Below, in pieces: positions 37,600-47,603 of a stretch of 64,000 nt of DNA. Source of the DNA: Mycolicibacterium porcinum. GTDB taxonomy: Bacteria > Actinomycetota > Actinomycetes > Mycobacteriales > Mycobacteriaceae. Position 1 is the first letter of the stretch. Each line of letters begins with the position of its first letter. The stretch covers positions 1-64,000 of the forward strand of contig MVIG01000022.1 of assembly GCA_002086835.1 (NCBI GenBank). The letters are read 5' to 3'. The notes under the pieces were generated by a model that was not told where the DNA came from, did not search any database, and saw only the letters and a list, made by a program, of their open reading frames with translations. The position numbers and the translations under genes are program-made.

Positions 37600-38418
37600 A
37601 TGCGTTACATCCGTCAGCCCCCGACGGTGGCCCTGCGCGACAGCGTCGACCACCTGTGGTGCCTTGCGGACGGACCTCGGTATCCCGCCGAGCGCATTCT
37701 GCCCACGGGTACCACCGAACTCGTCATCAACCTCGCCGCTGATACCGTCGCCATCACGAACCATCAAGGCTCACAAAAATTCTCGGGGGCAGTCCTCTCC
37801 GGCCCTTACACCCGACCGTTCGATATCGACGCACGCGAGCACACCGCAATGATGGGCGTGCATTTCAAGCCGGGCGGAGTCCGCGCCGTCCTCGGACTAT
37901 CACCGCACGAACTCCTCGGCACCCACGTCGGTCTCGACACGTTGTGGAACGGCATGGCAGCAGACCTTCGCACCCAGATCTGCGAGGCAGAGTCGGTCGA
38001 GAAACGGTTTGCCATCGTCGAGTTCGCGTTGCTCGCCCGTTCCGGCCGAGGCCTCACACTGACCCGCGAAGTGGCCTATGCGGTGCAGGCGCTCAGCCTG
38101 GCCCACCACTCACCCTCGATCGAATCGCTTGCGCGCGCAGTTGGTTTCAGCCACCGCAGGCTGATCCAGCTGTTCAGCACCCAGGTCGGCATGCCGCCGA
38201 AACGGTTCGCCCGCCTGCAACGGTTCCGGCACACGCACTACGCGGTTGCCACGGCACAGCCACCGCCACATTGGCCCACTTTCGCCGTCGAGCACGGATA
38301 CGCCGACCAGCCGCACATCATCAGGGAGTTCCAGGAGTTCTCCGGCATGACACCCGCCCAGCAACTACGCCGAAGCCGCTACGTCGCGAAGGACAACCAC
38401 ATCGCGCTCGATCGGTAG
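37600..38418 (+). CDS. AraC-family transcriptional regulator
   Basis: A 272-residue protein. The N-terminal half is a cupin-like sensory domain (LPTGTTELVINLA, GVHFKPGGVRAVLG). The C-terminal two helix-turn-helix units include SIESLARAVGFSHRRLIQLFSTQVGMPPKRFARLQRF and FAVEHGYADQPHIIREFQEFSGMTPAQ. It starts 29 bases after the lipase gene and may control it or the VOC gene downstream. The ligand is unknown. Confidence 0.9.
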   Translation: MRYIRQPPTVALRDSVDHLWCLADGPRYPAERILPTGTTELVINLAADTVAITNHQGSQKFSGAVLSGPYTRPFDIDAREHTAMMGVHFKPGGVRAVLGLSPHELLGTHVGLDTLWNGMAADLRTQICEAESVEKRFAIVEFALLARSGRGLTLTREVAYAVQALSLAHHSPSIESLARAVGFSHRRLIQLFSTQVGMPPKRFARLQRFRHTHYAVATAQPPPHWPTFAVEHGYADQPHIIREFQEFSGMTPAQQLRRSRYVAKDNHIALDR

Positions 38419-38466
38419 GTCAAATTTCTTCAATACATCCGCCGCGAAGTTCCGCAGACTGCAGTC

Positions 38467-38877
38467 ATGTCGGGGCACCTCACCTTTCGAACCGGCGCGG
38501 TCCGCTACCAGGTCACCGACGTCGAGCGCGCAGTCGCTTTCTACACCGAATACCTGGGATTCGATGCCGCCATCCGCGGCGGACCCGCATTCGCGTCCGT
38601 CGTCAACGGCAGCCTCACCGTGTTCTTGAGCGGACCCGGCAGTTCGGGCGCACGTCCACTGCCCGACGGCACCCCGCAGACGCCAGGCGGCTACAACCGG
38701 TTCGTGCTCGAGGTCGACGACCTCGACGCGGCCATCAGCGAGTTACGCGGAGTCGACGTCACCTTCCGCAATTCGGTGGAGTCGGGTCCGGGTAGCCGAC
38801 AGATCCAGCTCAACGACCCCGACGGCAACCCCATTGAGCTGTTCGAAGCGGTGGCCGTCAAACGCTCGGTGGGCTGA
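38467..38877 (+). CDS. VOC (glyoxalase/bleomycin-resistance) family protein
   Basis: A 136-residue protein with the paired beta-alpha-beta-beta-beta modules of the VOC fold. YQVTDVERAVAFYTEYLGFD opens the first, and LNDPDGNPIELFEA with the terminal metal-ligand glutamate closes the second. A specific reaction cannot be assigned. It lies 48 bases after the AraC gene and overlaps the convergent DUF2567 gene by 20 bases. Confidence 0.88.
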   Translation: MSGHLTFRTGAVRYQVTDVERAVAFYTEYLGFDAAIRGGPAFASVVNGSLTVFLSGPGSSGARPLPDGTPQTPGGYNRFVLEVDDLDAAISELRGVDVTFRNSVESGPGSRQIQLNDPDGNPIELFEAVAVKRSVG

Positions 38878-39598
38878 CCACCGGCGGGATGACCGGGTAG
38901 GTCGGCGTCTCCACCGGCGGCCACGCCCCCAGATCGTCGCGCACCGTCGAGACCGCGATCAGCGCATAAACCATGGCTGCTGCGGCCGCCGGGAACAGGA
39001 TCGTGCCGGCGATCTGCAACTGCGTGTGCCCGAAAAACACGGACGCGGCTTCCACCACGTACTGGACACGGTGTTCGGGCGTGACCGGCGCTCCGGCGAT
39101 GTCCAGCGAACCGAACCGCCAATGGGCAAGGGCCGCACCGACACCGGCAGCCACCGCAGTGGCCACCGAACACCCGACTGCCAAGGCGGCGACCATCACC
39201 GGCCCGCGATGCGGGGTCCACTGCCACACCGCCACCGCGGCCACCACCGCCATGACGACGAGCAAACCGACGAACATGAACGCCGACGTGAAGAAATGGT
39301 CGGACTCACCACCCAGATAGGCGTGCACCCGCTCACCGCTACGAGTCAACGCCACCACACCGTGGACGCCGGGCGCGAGGAAAGCCCAGAGGGCGCCGAG
39401 CACCGCACCGACTCCTGCCAGAACCGCGATGACCGTCACCACGGCCCGCTCACGCGAAACTCGTGGCGGACCGGGGACATTGGCGGGAGCCGAGCCGGCC
39501 GAGACAATCTGCTCTTCGCCCGAGAGGCTCATCGGTGCTCTCTGCTCTTCGCCCGAGAGGCTCATCGGTGCCCTCTGCTCTTCGCCCGAGAGGCTCAT
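38858..39598 (-). CDS. DUF2567 membrane protein with repeated MSLSGEEQ start
   Basis: A 246-residue protein with four hydrophobic helices (for example [23 protein letters not shown] and [19 protein letters not shown]) matching the mycobacterial DUF2567 protein downstream of bioB. It begins with two copies of [11 protein letters not shown] and then [11 protein letters not shown] at 39598 overlaps the bsaP stop as ATGA. The ATGs at 39565 and 39532 are also possible starts, and the one at 39565 has the best ribosome site (AGGG). Function unknown. Confidence 0.8.
   Translation of the reverse strand: MSLSGEEQRAPMSLSGEEQRAPMSLSGEEQIVSAGSAPANVPGPPRVSRERAVVTVIAVLAGVGAVLGALWAFLAPGVHGVVALTRSGERVHAYLGGESDHFFTSAFMFVGLLVVMAVVAAVAVWQWTPHRGPVMVAALAVGCSVATAVAAGVGAALAHWRFGSLDIAGAPVTPEHRVQYVVEAASVFFGHTQLQIAGTILFPAAAAAMVYALIAVSTVRDDLGAWPPVETPTYPVIPPVVSPPSV
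39509..39598 (-). repeat. 33-bp tandem repeat carrying three in-frame start codons
   Basis: Units 39566-39598 and 39533-39565 differ by one base, and a third partial unit covers 39509-39532. Each encodes MSLSGEEQ, and the first two continue with RAP. Each unit supplies an ATG and most of the next unit's ribosome site. The first unit also contains the bsaP stop. Confidence 0.9.
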
Positions 39599-39840
39599 CG
39601 CTGCGTATCCAGGTCCGTCGAATCCACCTGCCCATGCCGCGAGCACTTGGCCCACCACCCGGTAGGCCGCACCTGGACGATCATCCGGCGGCCGCACTCG
39701 GCGCAGAACCGCGGCGGCTCCAGGCCGAGCTGGGCCGCCGTGGGCAGCGCTGTTCCATTCGCCGCGTCAGCCTGGACGCCGGTGTAGACGTTGTATAGAC
39801 CGGCACCGACGGGCGCGGGCAGCGCCGGCGTTCCTGCCAT
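39595..39840 (-). CDS. bsaP: Biotin synthase auxiliary protein
   Basis: An 81-residue protein in the position and with the features of Rv1590/BsaP, reported as needed for mycobacterial BioB to convert dethiobiotin to biotin. It carries [21 protein letters not shown], a set of cysteines that could bind metal or an iron-sulfur cluster. ATG at 39840 was chosen. GTG at 39855 would add five residues. It follows bioB by 24 bases and overlaps the DUF2567 gene by 4. Confidence 0.82.
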   Translation of the reverse strand: MAGTPALPAPVGAGLYNVYTGVQADAANGTALPTAAQLGLEPPRFCAECGRRMIVQVRPTGWWAKCSRHGQVDSTDLDTQR

Positions 39841-39864
39841 CTCGGAGATCACCACACCCCTGTT

Positions 39865-40890
<1,026 letters not shown>

Positions 40891-40915
40891 TCATGTGGCC
40901 GGTGGTGCCGACACT

Positions 40916-40928
40916 TGAACACCGTTCA
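40916..40928. promoter_or_regulatory. BioQ operator between bioB and bioQ
   Basis: TGAAC-ACC-GTTCA is a 13-base palindrome that matches the published mycobacterial BioQ box (TGAAC-N3-GTTCA). It lies just upstream of TAGGGT (40932-40937), the probable -10 of bioQ, and 44 bases before the bioB start. Occupancy would repress both directions. Confidence 0.88.
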
Positions 40929-40943
40929 GGCTAGGGTAACGGT

Positions 40944-41561
40944 GTGCAACTCCACAAACCCGACGTGGTGGATGCGGCGACGGCCATCCTGGACAACTAC
41001 GGCATCGCCGACCTGACGATGCGGCGCCTGGCTCGTGAGCTCAATGTCAGCCCTGGCGCGCTGTACTGGCACTTCGCCAACAAACAAGAGCTCCTCGGCG
41101 CCGTCGCCGACCACATCCTGGAGCCCGTCCGCATCGAAGGCGCGGACTCAGCATGGCCGGGCCGAATCCATCGCGTCTGTGTGGCGCTGCGGGACGCGCT
41201 GTTGTCGCACACGGACGGAGCCGAGTTGGTGTCGGCGAGCTTCGCCGCCGGACAGTCCCGGATCGTCGGGGAGATCGTGGCGCAACTCGCCGAAGCTGCC
41301 CAGCGTGCCGGCGTGGCAGCGCCGGACGACGAATTGGCCGCCCGCACGGTGCTCTACTACGTGCTGGGCTTCACGGCAGATGAACAATCCCGGCTGCAAT
41401 GGGATGCGGCGGGGGCACTCGCCGATGAACAGTCGGTGCTCAACCACGACACGTCACGGCAATTCGATTTCGGCCTGCAATTGCTGGTGGACGGGCTGGC
41501 TGTGCGTGGCGCGAGCACGCTCAGCTCCGGCCGCGACGTCCCGCAACGCAGCCAGGGCTGA
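40944..41561 (+). CDS. bioQ: TetR-family biotin repressor BioQ
   Basis: A 205-residue TetR protein. The helix-turn-helix is residues 20-45 (IADLTMRRLARELNVSPGALYWHFANKQEL), and the rest is the helical ligand domain. BioQ represses bioF/bioD and bioB in M. smegmatis and does not itself make biotinoyl-AMP. The GTG at 40944 lies where the transcript should begin, 7 bases after a TAGGGT -10, so the mRNA is probably leaderless. It is divergent from bioB. Confidence 0.92.
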   Translation: MQLHKPDVVDAATAILDNYGIADLTMRRLARELNVSPGALYWHFANKQELLGAVADHILEPVRIEGADSAWPGRIHRVCVALRDALLSHTDGAELVSASFAAGQSRIVGEIVAQLAEAAQRAGVAAPDDELAARTVLYYVLGFTADEQSRLQWDAAGALADEQSVLNHDTSRQFDFGLQLLVDGLAVRGASTLSSGRDVPQRSQG

Positions 41562-41573
41562 GCGTTCGAGCGG

Positions 41574-41618
41574 TTTGTGCACGATTTCCAGCGGCAGCCG
41601 CGGAAGATCGTGCACAAA
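41574..41618. terminator. Strong inverted repeat between bioQ and the 2H gene
   Basis: TTTGTGCACGAT (41574-41585) pairs perfectly with ATCGTGCACAAA (41607-41618). The inner TTCC/GGAA pairs extend the stem past one bulged G. The two genes converge here, so it probably ends both transcripts. In either direction the stem's own end supplies a short run of T or A. Confidence 0.6.
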
Positions 41619-41634
41619 TCACGCGGTGAGCCGA

Positions 41635-42144
41635 TCAGCCGATCGGGTGTTCGAGGCGCTTGTCGCCGTCCCAATGTCGCAGCCCGGTCACCTGGCCGAC
41701 GATCTCGGCGGGGCGTCCAGCGACCCGCACGGCGGTGGCCAACCTGGCGGGAGCCACCCGCCGGGCCAGCGTCACATGCGGGGTCCAGTTCCCCGGTTCG
41801 GCGTGCGGCATCGGCGCCGGGTCCATGAACGGTAGGCACAGTCGATACACATCGGCCTGCACCTTGAGCAGCTCGTCTGTCGGGACCAGCAGCCGCGCCA
41901 GTACCCCTGCGGAGCGCCCGAAGATCAGGGTCGCGCCGAGGTGGCACGACAGCGGGAATCGGTCCACCAGCTCGGTCAGCACGGCATCGGCCGCCGCATC
42001 GATGTGCTGCGCGACGATCAGTGTCGCATGGGGTCGGCTGGCCGGTGCCTGACTCGGAATATCCTTGTCGCGCAGCGTGTCCCAGATTCCGCGAACCACT
42101 GCCTCGGTATCGGGATCGAAGACCAGCTCGACGGAGTGGACCAT
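41635..42144 (-). CDS. 2H phosphoesterase (2'-5' RNA ligase-like)
   Basis: A 169-residue protein with the two His-x-Thr motifs that define the 2H family, HATL near residue 39 and HVTL near residue 124. Members hydrolyse or ligate cyclic or 2'-5' phosphodiester bonds. The natural substrate here is not known. One base separates it from the bioD stop, so it is part of the biotin operon, as the corresponding gene is in M. tuberculosis. A link with biotin synthesis is not explained. Confidence 0.83.
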   Translation of the reverse strand: MVHSVELVFDPDTEAVVRGIWDTLRDKDIPSQAPASRPHATLIVAQHIDAAADAVLTELVDRFPLSCHLGATLIFGRSAGVLARLLVPTDELLKVQADVYRLCLPFMDPAPMPHAEPGNWTPHVTLARRVAPARLATAVRVAGRPAEIVGQVTGLRHWDGDKRLEHPIG

Positions 42145-42145
42145 G

Positions 42146-42823
42146 TCAGATCAGGCCGGTCAGCCAGTCTCGGTCGAACGCGTCGGCGCAGATCTTCTCG
42201 AACTCGGCCGCACTGGCGGTTCCTGCCCCCGCCGGCAGCACCGCGCGCACCGGCGCCAGTTGTGCCAGCGATTCCCGGTTGCCCGACTCAGCCACACCGG
42301 GGTTCTCGGGCCACGCGCCGATCACCAGGCCGGCGCAGGTGATGCCCTGCCCAGCAAGTGATTCCAGGGTCAGCGCGGTGTGGTTGAGGGTGCCCAAACC
42401 GGGTGACACCACCACCAGAACGGCAGCGGACAGATCCGCCGCCAGATCGCGAAGCGTCACGCCTCCGGCGCCGAGTTCAACCAGCAGGCCTCCGGCACCT
42501 TCGACCAGGGTCAGTCCGCCAGGGATCTCGGCGCCACGCACCGAATCCACCAACTCCGCCCGGGCCGGCAACGCGAGCCCGGCTCGGTTGGCGGCTGCGA
42601 CCGGCGCCAGCGGCTCCGGATAACGCCATCCCCCATGCAAATTCGTCACGCCGGACAGCCGGTTCACCTCACCGAGGTCGTTGTCGCCGTCGACGGTGCC
42701 GGTCTGTACCGGCTTGCACACCGCGACGTCGAGGCCGGCCAGGCGGGCCGCGCACGCCAGCGCGGCCGTCGTCACGGTCTTCCCGACGCCGGTGTCGGTC
42801 CCGGTGACGACCAGCGTGCTCAC
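42146..42823 (-). CDS. bioD: Dethiobiotin synthetase
   Basis: ATP-dependent closure of the ureido ring of dethiobiotin. The 225-residue protein has the P-loop [12 protein letters not shown], the substrate lysine region VCKPVQTG, and the ATP-site segment [14 protein letters not shown] at 42823 has GGAGG upstream and overlaps the bioF stop by 4 bases. Confidence 0.95.
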   Translation of the reverse strand: MSTLVVTGTDTGVGKTVTTAALACAARLAGLDVAVCKPVQTGTVDGDNDLGEVNRLSGVTNLHGGWRYPEPLAPVAAANRAGLALPARAELVDSVRGAEIPGGLTLVEGAGGLLVELGAGGVTLRDLAADLSAAVLVVVSPGLGTLNHTALTLESLAGQGITCAGLVIGAWPENPGVAESGNRESLAQLAPVRAVLPAGAGTASAAEFEKICADAFDRDWLTGLI

Positions 42824-43968
42824 AACCGGACCTCCGACAGCACCTCGGTCAGCACTTGACGGGCCAGGTCCATCTCGTCCGCGGTCAGTGAGGCCCGCGC
42901 GGTCAAGCGCAGCCGCGAGGTGCCCTCCGGCACCGTCGGCGGACGGAAGCAACCCACCCGCACGCCGCGGTCCAGGCACGCGGCGGCCGCGGCCACCGCC
43001 ACCTCGGGCTCACCGAGGATCACGGAGACGACAGCCGAGTCCGGCACGGTGGCATCCCCGGAGATGCGGGCAAGTTCGGCGGCATGGTCCAGAACGGCTT
43101 GCGCCCGCTGCGGTTCGGCGATCAGTACGCGCAGAGCGGCCCAGGCGGCGCCGACAGCCGCGGGCGCCAACCCGGTGTCGAAGATGAACGGGCGTGCCGC
43201 GTCGATCAGATGGGCGCGAATCGCTTCCTGGCCGAGCACCACGCCACCCTGGCTGCCCAGCGCCTTCGAGAGGGTCGTCGTCATCACCACGTCCGGCGAA
43301 CCGGCCAGGCCCGCCTCGTACAGCAGGCCCTGGCCACCCGGGCCGCGCACTCCCAGCCCATGCGCTTCGTCGACGAGCAGCAGCGCGCCGTGCCGGCGGC
43401 AGACCGCGTGGAGCTCGCGCAGCGGCGCCAACGCGCCGTCGGTGCTGAACACCGATTCGGTCAGCACGACCGCGCGTTCCTCGGTCCGTGCCGACAGTGC
43501 GGCATCGACCGCGTCGACATCGCGATGCGGTGTGACGGTCACCCGGGCCCGCGACAACCGGCACGCGTCGACCAGGGACGCGTGGGTGAGCGCGTCGGAG
43601 ACCAGTAGCGAGCCGGGGCCGGACAACGCGACGACGGCACCGAGGTTGGCGGTGTAGCCGGAGGAGAAGACCAACGCCGACTCGGCGCCGACGAACGCCG
43701 CCAAGGCGGTTTCGAAGCCTTCGTGCAGTTCGGTGTTACCGGTGACCAGCCGAGACCCACCGGCGCCCGCACCCCAGGTCCGCAGCGCCTCGATGCCACC
43801 GTCGAGCACCTCCGGGTGCTGCGACAACCCCAGGTAGTCGTTGGAGGCCAGGTCCAGTTCGGTGGCCACCGCCGGGCGGGTGCGCAGCACGCGACGCAGG
43901 CCGGCCTGTCGGCGCTGCCGCTCGACATCGGCGAGCCAGGCAAGCGGTGAAAGATCCGTGCGCGTCAC
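42820..43968 (-). CDS. bioF: 8-amino-7-oxononanoate synthase
   Basis: PLP enzyme joining pimeloyl-thioester with alanine. The 382-residue protein has [50 protein letters not shown] and the PLP lysine in [16 protein letters not shown] at 43968 with GAGGAG upstream was chosen. The frame extends upstream past the operator but without a ribosome site. Preceded by a BioQ operator. Confidence 0.95.
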   Translation of the reverse strand: MTRTDLSPLAWLADVERQRRQAGLRRVLRTRPAVATELDLASNDYLGLSQHPEVLDGGIEALRTWGAGAGGSRLVTGNTELHEGFETALAAFVGAESALVFSSGYTANLGAVVALSGPGSLLVSDALTHASLVDACRLSRARVTVTPHRDVDAVDAALSARTEERAVVLTESVFSTDGALAPLRELHAVCRRHGALLLVDEAHGLGVRGPGGQGLLYEAGLAGSPDVVMTTTLSKALGSQGGVVLGQEAIRAHLIDAARPFIFDTGLAPAAVGAAWAALRVLIAEPQRAQAVLDHAAELARISGDATVPDSAVVSVILGEPEVAVAAAAACLDRGVRVGCFRPPTVPEGTSRLRLTARASLTADEMDLARQVLTEVLSEVRL

Positions 43969-44018
43969 GTGGTGCTCCTCGGTGGCCGGCAGTTGAACAC
44001 GTCGGCGGTGCCGACCAT

Positions 44019-44031
44019 TGAACACCGTTCA
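44019..44031. promoter_or_regulatory. BioQ operator upstream of bioF
   Basis: The same 13-base palindrome TGAAC-ACC-GTTCA, overlapping the bioA stop codon. On the minus strand it is followed by a segment close to that upstream of bioB (CCTGAACGGTGTTCAA, two bases, GTCGGCACC). A half site TTGAACACG lies at 43993-44001. It would control bioF-bioD-2H separately from bioA. Confidence 0.85.
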
Positions 44032-45327
44032 GGTTAGTGCACGGGCGACACCGACCATGCCTGCGGTGACCTGTTCCACCTCCGCCGGTGTGCAGATGAA
44101 GGGCGGCATGGCGTAGATCAGCTTGCCGAACGGGCGCAGCCAGACGCCGTGCCGCAACGCGGCTAACGTGGCTACCCGCATGTCCACCGGCTCTTTCATC
44201 TCGATCACGCCGATCGCGCCGAGCACCCGGACGTCGGCGACTCCAGGCAGCGCGCGAGCCGGCTCAAGTCCCCTCCGCAGCCCGGCCTCGATCTCGGTCA
44301 CCTGCGCCGGCCAATCCCCGCTGACCAGCAGTTCCACCGCGGCGACGCCGACCGCGCAGGCCAATGCGTTCGCCATGAACGTGGGCCCGTGCATGAGGGC
44401 GCCCGGCTCCCCCTCGCTGATCGTCCGCGCGACCTCTCGCGTGCACAGCGTGGCGGCCAGGGTGATGTAGCCACCGGTCATCGCCTTGCCGACGCACATG
44501 ATGTCCGGACTCACCCCGGCGTGCTCGGCCGCGAACAACTTGCCGGTGCGGCCGAACCCGGTGGCGATCTCGTCGAAGATCAGCAGCACATCGTGGCGAT
44601 CGCAGATCGCGCGCAGGTCCGCGAGGTACCGCGGGTCGTGGAACCGCATTCCCCCGGCACCCTGCACAACGGGTTCGACGATCACGGCGGCGAGCTCATC
44701 GGCGTGCTCGGCCAGCTGCCGCTCGAACGCCTCGCTGTACGCAGGCTCATAGTCGGCGGGCACGGGCGGTGCGAACTCCTGCGCCACGAGTACGTCCGTC
44801 CACAGCGAGTGCATGCCGCCGTCGGGATCGCACACGCTCATCGGGGTGAACGTGTCGCCGTGGTAGCCGCCACGCCAGGTCAGCAGCCGATGCTTGGCAC
44901 CCCTGCCCAGGCTGCGCCAGTACTGCAGCGCCATCTTCACCGCGACCTCGACGGACACCGACCCGGAATCGCTGAAGAACACCGTCTCCAAGCCCTCAGG
45001 GGTGAGTTCGACCAGCAATTGCGCCAGCCGTGCCGCCGGTTCGTGGGTCAGGCCGCCGAACATGACGTGGTTCATGGTGGCGAGCTGATCGGTGATGGCA
45101 CGGTCCAGCACCGGGTGCCCGTGTCCGTGCACCGCGGTCCACCAGGACGCCATCGCATCGATCACCTCGATGCGTGCGCCGTCAGTAGGGTCGATCACAG
45201 TCAGCCACGCGCCTTTGGCACCCACCGCCACGACCGGCGGAAGTGTGTCGGAGCCCATGGCACTGTAGGGGTGCCAGATGTGGGCCGCGTCGATGGCATT
45301 GATCTGCGCTGGGGTCAGCTCAGCCAC
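44029..45327 (-). CDS. bioA: Adenosylmethionine-8-amino-7-oxononanoate aminotransferase
   Basis: Transfers the amino group of SAM to KAPA, giving DAPA. The 432-residue class III aminotransferase has [60 protein letters not shown] and the PLP lysine in [13 protein letters not shown] at 45327 ([12 protein letters not shown]) fits the family length, although longer reading is open upstream. It has no BioQ palindrome of its own; a TCACAG-A-CTGTGA palindrome lies 23 bases upstream. Confidence 0.94.
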   Translation of the reverse strand: MAELTPAQINAIDAAHIWHPYSAMGSDTLPPVVAVGAKGAWLTVIDPTDGARIEVIDAMASWWTAVHGHGHPVLDRAITDQLATMNHVMFGGLTHEPAARLAQLLVELTPEGLETVFFSDSGSVSVEVAVKMALQYWRSLGRGAKHRLLTWRGGYHGDTFTPMSVCDPDGGMHSLWTDVLVAQEFAPPVPADYEPAYSEAFERQLAEHADELAAVIVEPVVQGAGGMRFHDPRYLADLRAICDRHDVLLIFDEIATGFGRTGKLFAAEHAGVSPDIMCVGKAMTGGYITLAATLCTREVARTISEGEPGALMHGPTFMANALACAVGVAAVELLVSGDWPAQVTEIEAGLRRGLEPARALPGVADVRVLGAIGVIEMKEPVDMRVATLAALRHGVWLRPFGKLIYAMPPFICTPAEVEQVTAGMVGVARALT

Positions 45328-45418
45328 AGTCGGGCAGCCTAACCCTTTGCTCACAGACTGTGACGCACGCATCCGAAATATGAGCGGCAGGCCGATGTTA
45401 GGTAAATTGGCCTCGACC

Positions 45419-47599
45419 ATGAAAACCCTTGATGCCCCCCGGACGGAGCCCGGCACCGAATCCGGTTCCGTTTCGCGCGCCGTCATGGGTAGCCGTGCAT
45501 CGGGTTTCTACCGCCACGATCTGGACGGACTACGCGGTATCGCGATCGCCCTCGTGGCGATGTTCCACATCTGGTTCGGCCGAGTTTCCGGTGGTGTCGA
45601 CGTTTTCCTGGCGTTGTCCGGATTCTTCTTCGGCGGCAAGATCCTCCGGCTTGCACTCGATCCGGATGCACCCCTGCAGCCGTTCCCCGAAGTGGTCCGG
45701 TTGATCAGGCGCCTGCTTCCCGCACTGGTCGTGGTGCTTGCCGCAGCTGCGGTGCTGACGATCCTCGTGCAGCCCGAGACCCGCTGGGAAACATTTGCTG
45801 ACCAAAGCCTGGCAAGCCTCGGTTACTACCAGAACTGGGAGTTGGCCAACACTGCCGCGAATTACCTCCGCGCCGGTGAGGCGGTCAGTCCGCTGCAACA
45901 CATCTGGTCGATGTCGGTCCAGGGCCAGTTCTATCTGGCGTTCCTCTTGGTGGTCTTCGGGTTCGCTTTCCTCGGCCGTCGGCTGTTCGGAAAGCACCTG
46001 CGCACCGCGTTCATCGTCCTGCTGAGCGCGCTCACCATCGCCTCCTTCGTGTACGCGATCATCGCGCACAACACCGACCAGGCCACCGCCTACTACAACA
46101 GCTTTGCCCGCGGCTGGGAGCTGCTGATCGGCGCACTCGCCGGCGCCCTGGTGCCCGCGGTGCGCTGGCCGATGTGGTTGCGCACCGTCCTGGCCACCGT
46201 CTCGCTGGCCGCGATCCTGACGTGCGGCTGGTGGATCGACGGGGTCAAGGAGTTTCCCGGCCCATGGACGCTGGTGCCGGTCGGCGCCACGGTCATCTTC
46301 ATCCTGACCGCCGCCAACCAGGTCGACGATCCGAGCGCCGGCCAGCGGTTACCGGCGCCCAACCGGATGCTGGCGACCAAGCCGTTCGTCTCGCTGGGCT
46401 CGATGGCGTACTCGCTGTATCTGTGGCACTGGCCGCTACTGATCTTCTGGCTGTCCTACTCGGGCCACGCCCACGCCAATTTCCTCGAGGGCACCATCAT
46501 TCTGCTCGTGTCGGGTGTCCTGGCCTGGCTCACGACGCGCTACATCGAGGAACCGCTGCGCTCGCAGAAGAAGGCAAAGGACCCCGCGCAGACCGCCTCC
46601 CTGCCTGCCGTTCCGCTGCGGGTCCGCCTGCGCAGGCCGACGATCGTCCTGGGCTCCATCGTCGGCCTGCTCGGTGTCGCGCTGACGGCCACCTCGTTCA
46701 CCTGGCGTGAGCACGTCACCGTGCAGCGCGCCAACGGCAAGGAGTTGTCGGGGTTGTCGGCCCGCGACTATCCGGGTGCGCGCGCACTGGTCGATCACGC
46801 CCGGGTGCCGAAACTGCCGATGCGTCCCACTGTGCTCGAGGCCAAGGATGATCTGCCGGCGTCGACCACCGACGGCTGTATCAGCGATTTCGGCAACACC
46901 GACATCATCAACTGCACATACGGCGACAAGGACGCGGCCCGCACCATCGCAGTCGCGGGCGGGTCGCACGCAGAACACTGGATCACCGCGCTGGACCTGC
47001 TGGGTCGCCTGCACAACTTCAAAGTGGTCACCTACCTCAAGATGGGTTGTCCGCTCACCACGGAAGAGACGCCATTGGTGATGGGCGACAACCGCCCGTA
47101 TCCGAAATGTCACGAGTGGAACGAAAAGGTGATGTCCCAGCTCATCACCGATCGCCCCGAATTCGTGTTCACCACCTCGACCCGGCCGTGGAACATCAAA
47201 GACGGCGATGTGATGCCCGGCACCTATATCGGCATCTGGGACACCCTCTCCAAGAACAACATTCCGGTCCTCGCGATGCGTGACACACCGTGGCTCACGC
47301 GAAATGGCGAACCGTACTTCCCATACGACTGCCTGGCCAACGGCGGCGATTCCATCTCGTGCGGCATCGACCGGTCCAAGGTACTCTCCGACCACAACCC
47401 CACACTGGATTTCGTCGGAAGGTTCCCCCTGCTCAAGCCACTCGACATGAGCGACGCAGTGTGCCGCAAGGACTATTGCCGCGCAGTGGAGGGAAATGTG
47501 TTGATCTACCACGATTCTCACCACATCTCGACGACGTACATGCGCACGATGACAGGTGAACTGGGTCGCCAGCTGGCGGCGGCCACCGGTTGGTGGTGA
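45419..47599 (+). CDS. Acyltransferase-3 / SGNH fusion membrane protein (OafA-like)
   Basis: A 726-residue protein. Residues 25-400 or so form the multi-helix acyltransferase-3 domain with [13 protein letters not shown], the FFFGGKI loop and [10 protein letters not shown]. One more helix (about 430) leads to an SGNH-like C-terminal domain with [11 protein letters not shown] and late DSHHIS. Such proteins O-acylate cell-envelope glycans using cytoplasmic acyl donors. The same gene sits before treX in M. tuberculosis (Rv1565c). It ends 4 bases before treX. Confidence 0.9.
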   Translation: MKTLDAPRTEPGTESGSVSRAVMGSRASGFYRHDLDGLRGIAIALVAMFHIWFGRVSGGVDVFLALSGFFFGGKILRLALDPDAPLQPFPEVVRLIRRLLPALVVVLAAAAVLTILVQPETRWETFADQSLASLGYYQNWELANTAANYLRAGEAVSPLQHIWSMSVQGQFYLAFLLVVFGFAFLGRRLFGKHLRTAFIVLLSALTIASFVYAIIAHNTDQATAYYNSFARGWELLIGALAGALVPAVRWPMWLRTVLATVSLAAILTCGWWIDGVKEFPGPWTLVPVGATVIFILTAANQVDDPSAGQRLPAPNRMLATKPFVSLGSMAYSLYLWHWPLLIFWLSYSGHAHANFLEGTIILLVSGVLAWLTTRYIEEPLRSQKKAKDPAQTASLPAVPLRVRLRRPTIVLGSIVGLLGVALTATSFTWREHVTVQRANGKELSGLSARDYPGARALVDHARVPKLPMRPTVLEAKDDLPASTTDGCISDFGNTDIINCTYGDKDAARTIAVAGGSHAEHWITALDLLGRLHNFKVVTYLKMGCPLTTEETPLVMGDNRPYPKCHEWNEKVMSQLITDRPEFVFTTSTRPWNIKDGDVMPGTYIGIWDTLSKNNIPVLAMRDTPWLTRNGEPYFPYDCLANGGDSISCGIDRSKVLSDHNPTLDFVGRFPLLKPLDMSDAVCRKDYCRAVEGNVLIYHDSHHISTTYMRTMTGELGRQLAAATGWW

Positions 47600-47603
47600 G
47601 GCC

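Noticed and set aside
39509-39598. Possible CRISPR from the 33-bp repeat
   Set aside because: The units are directly abutting with no spacers and encode the start of a protein.
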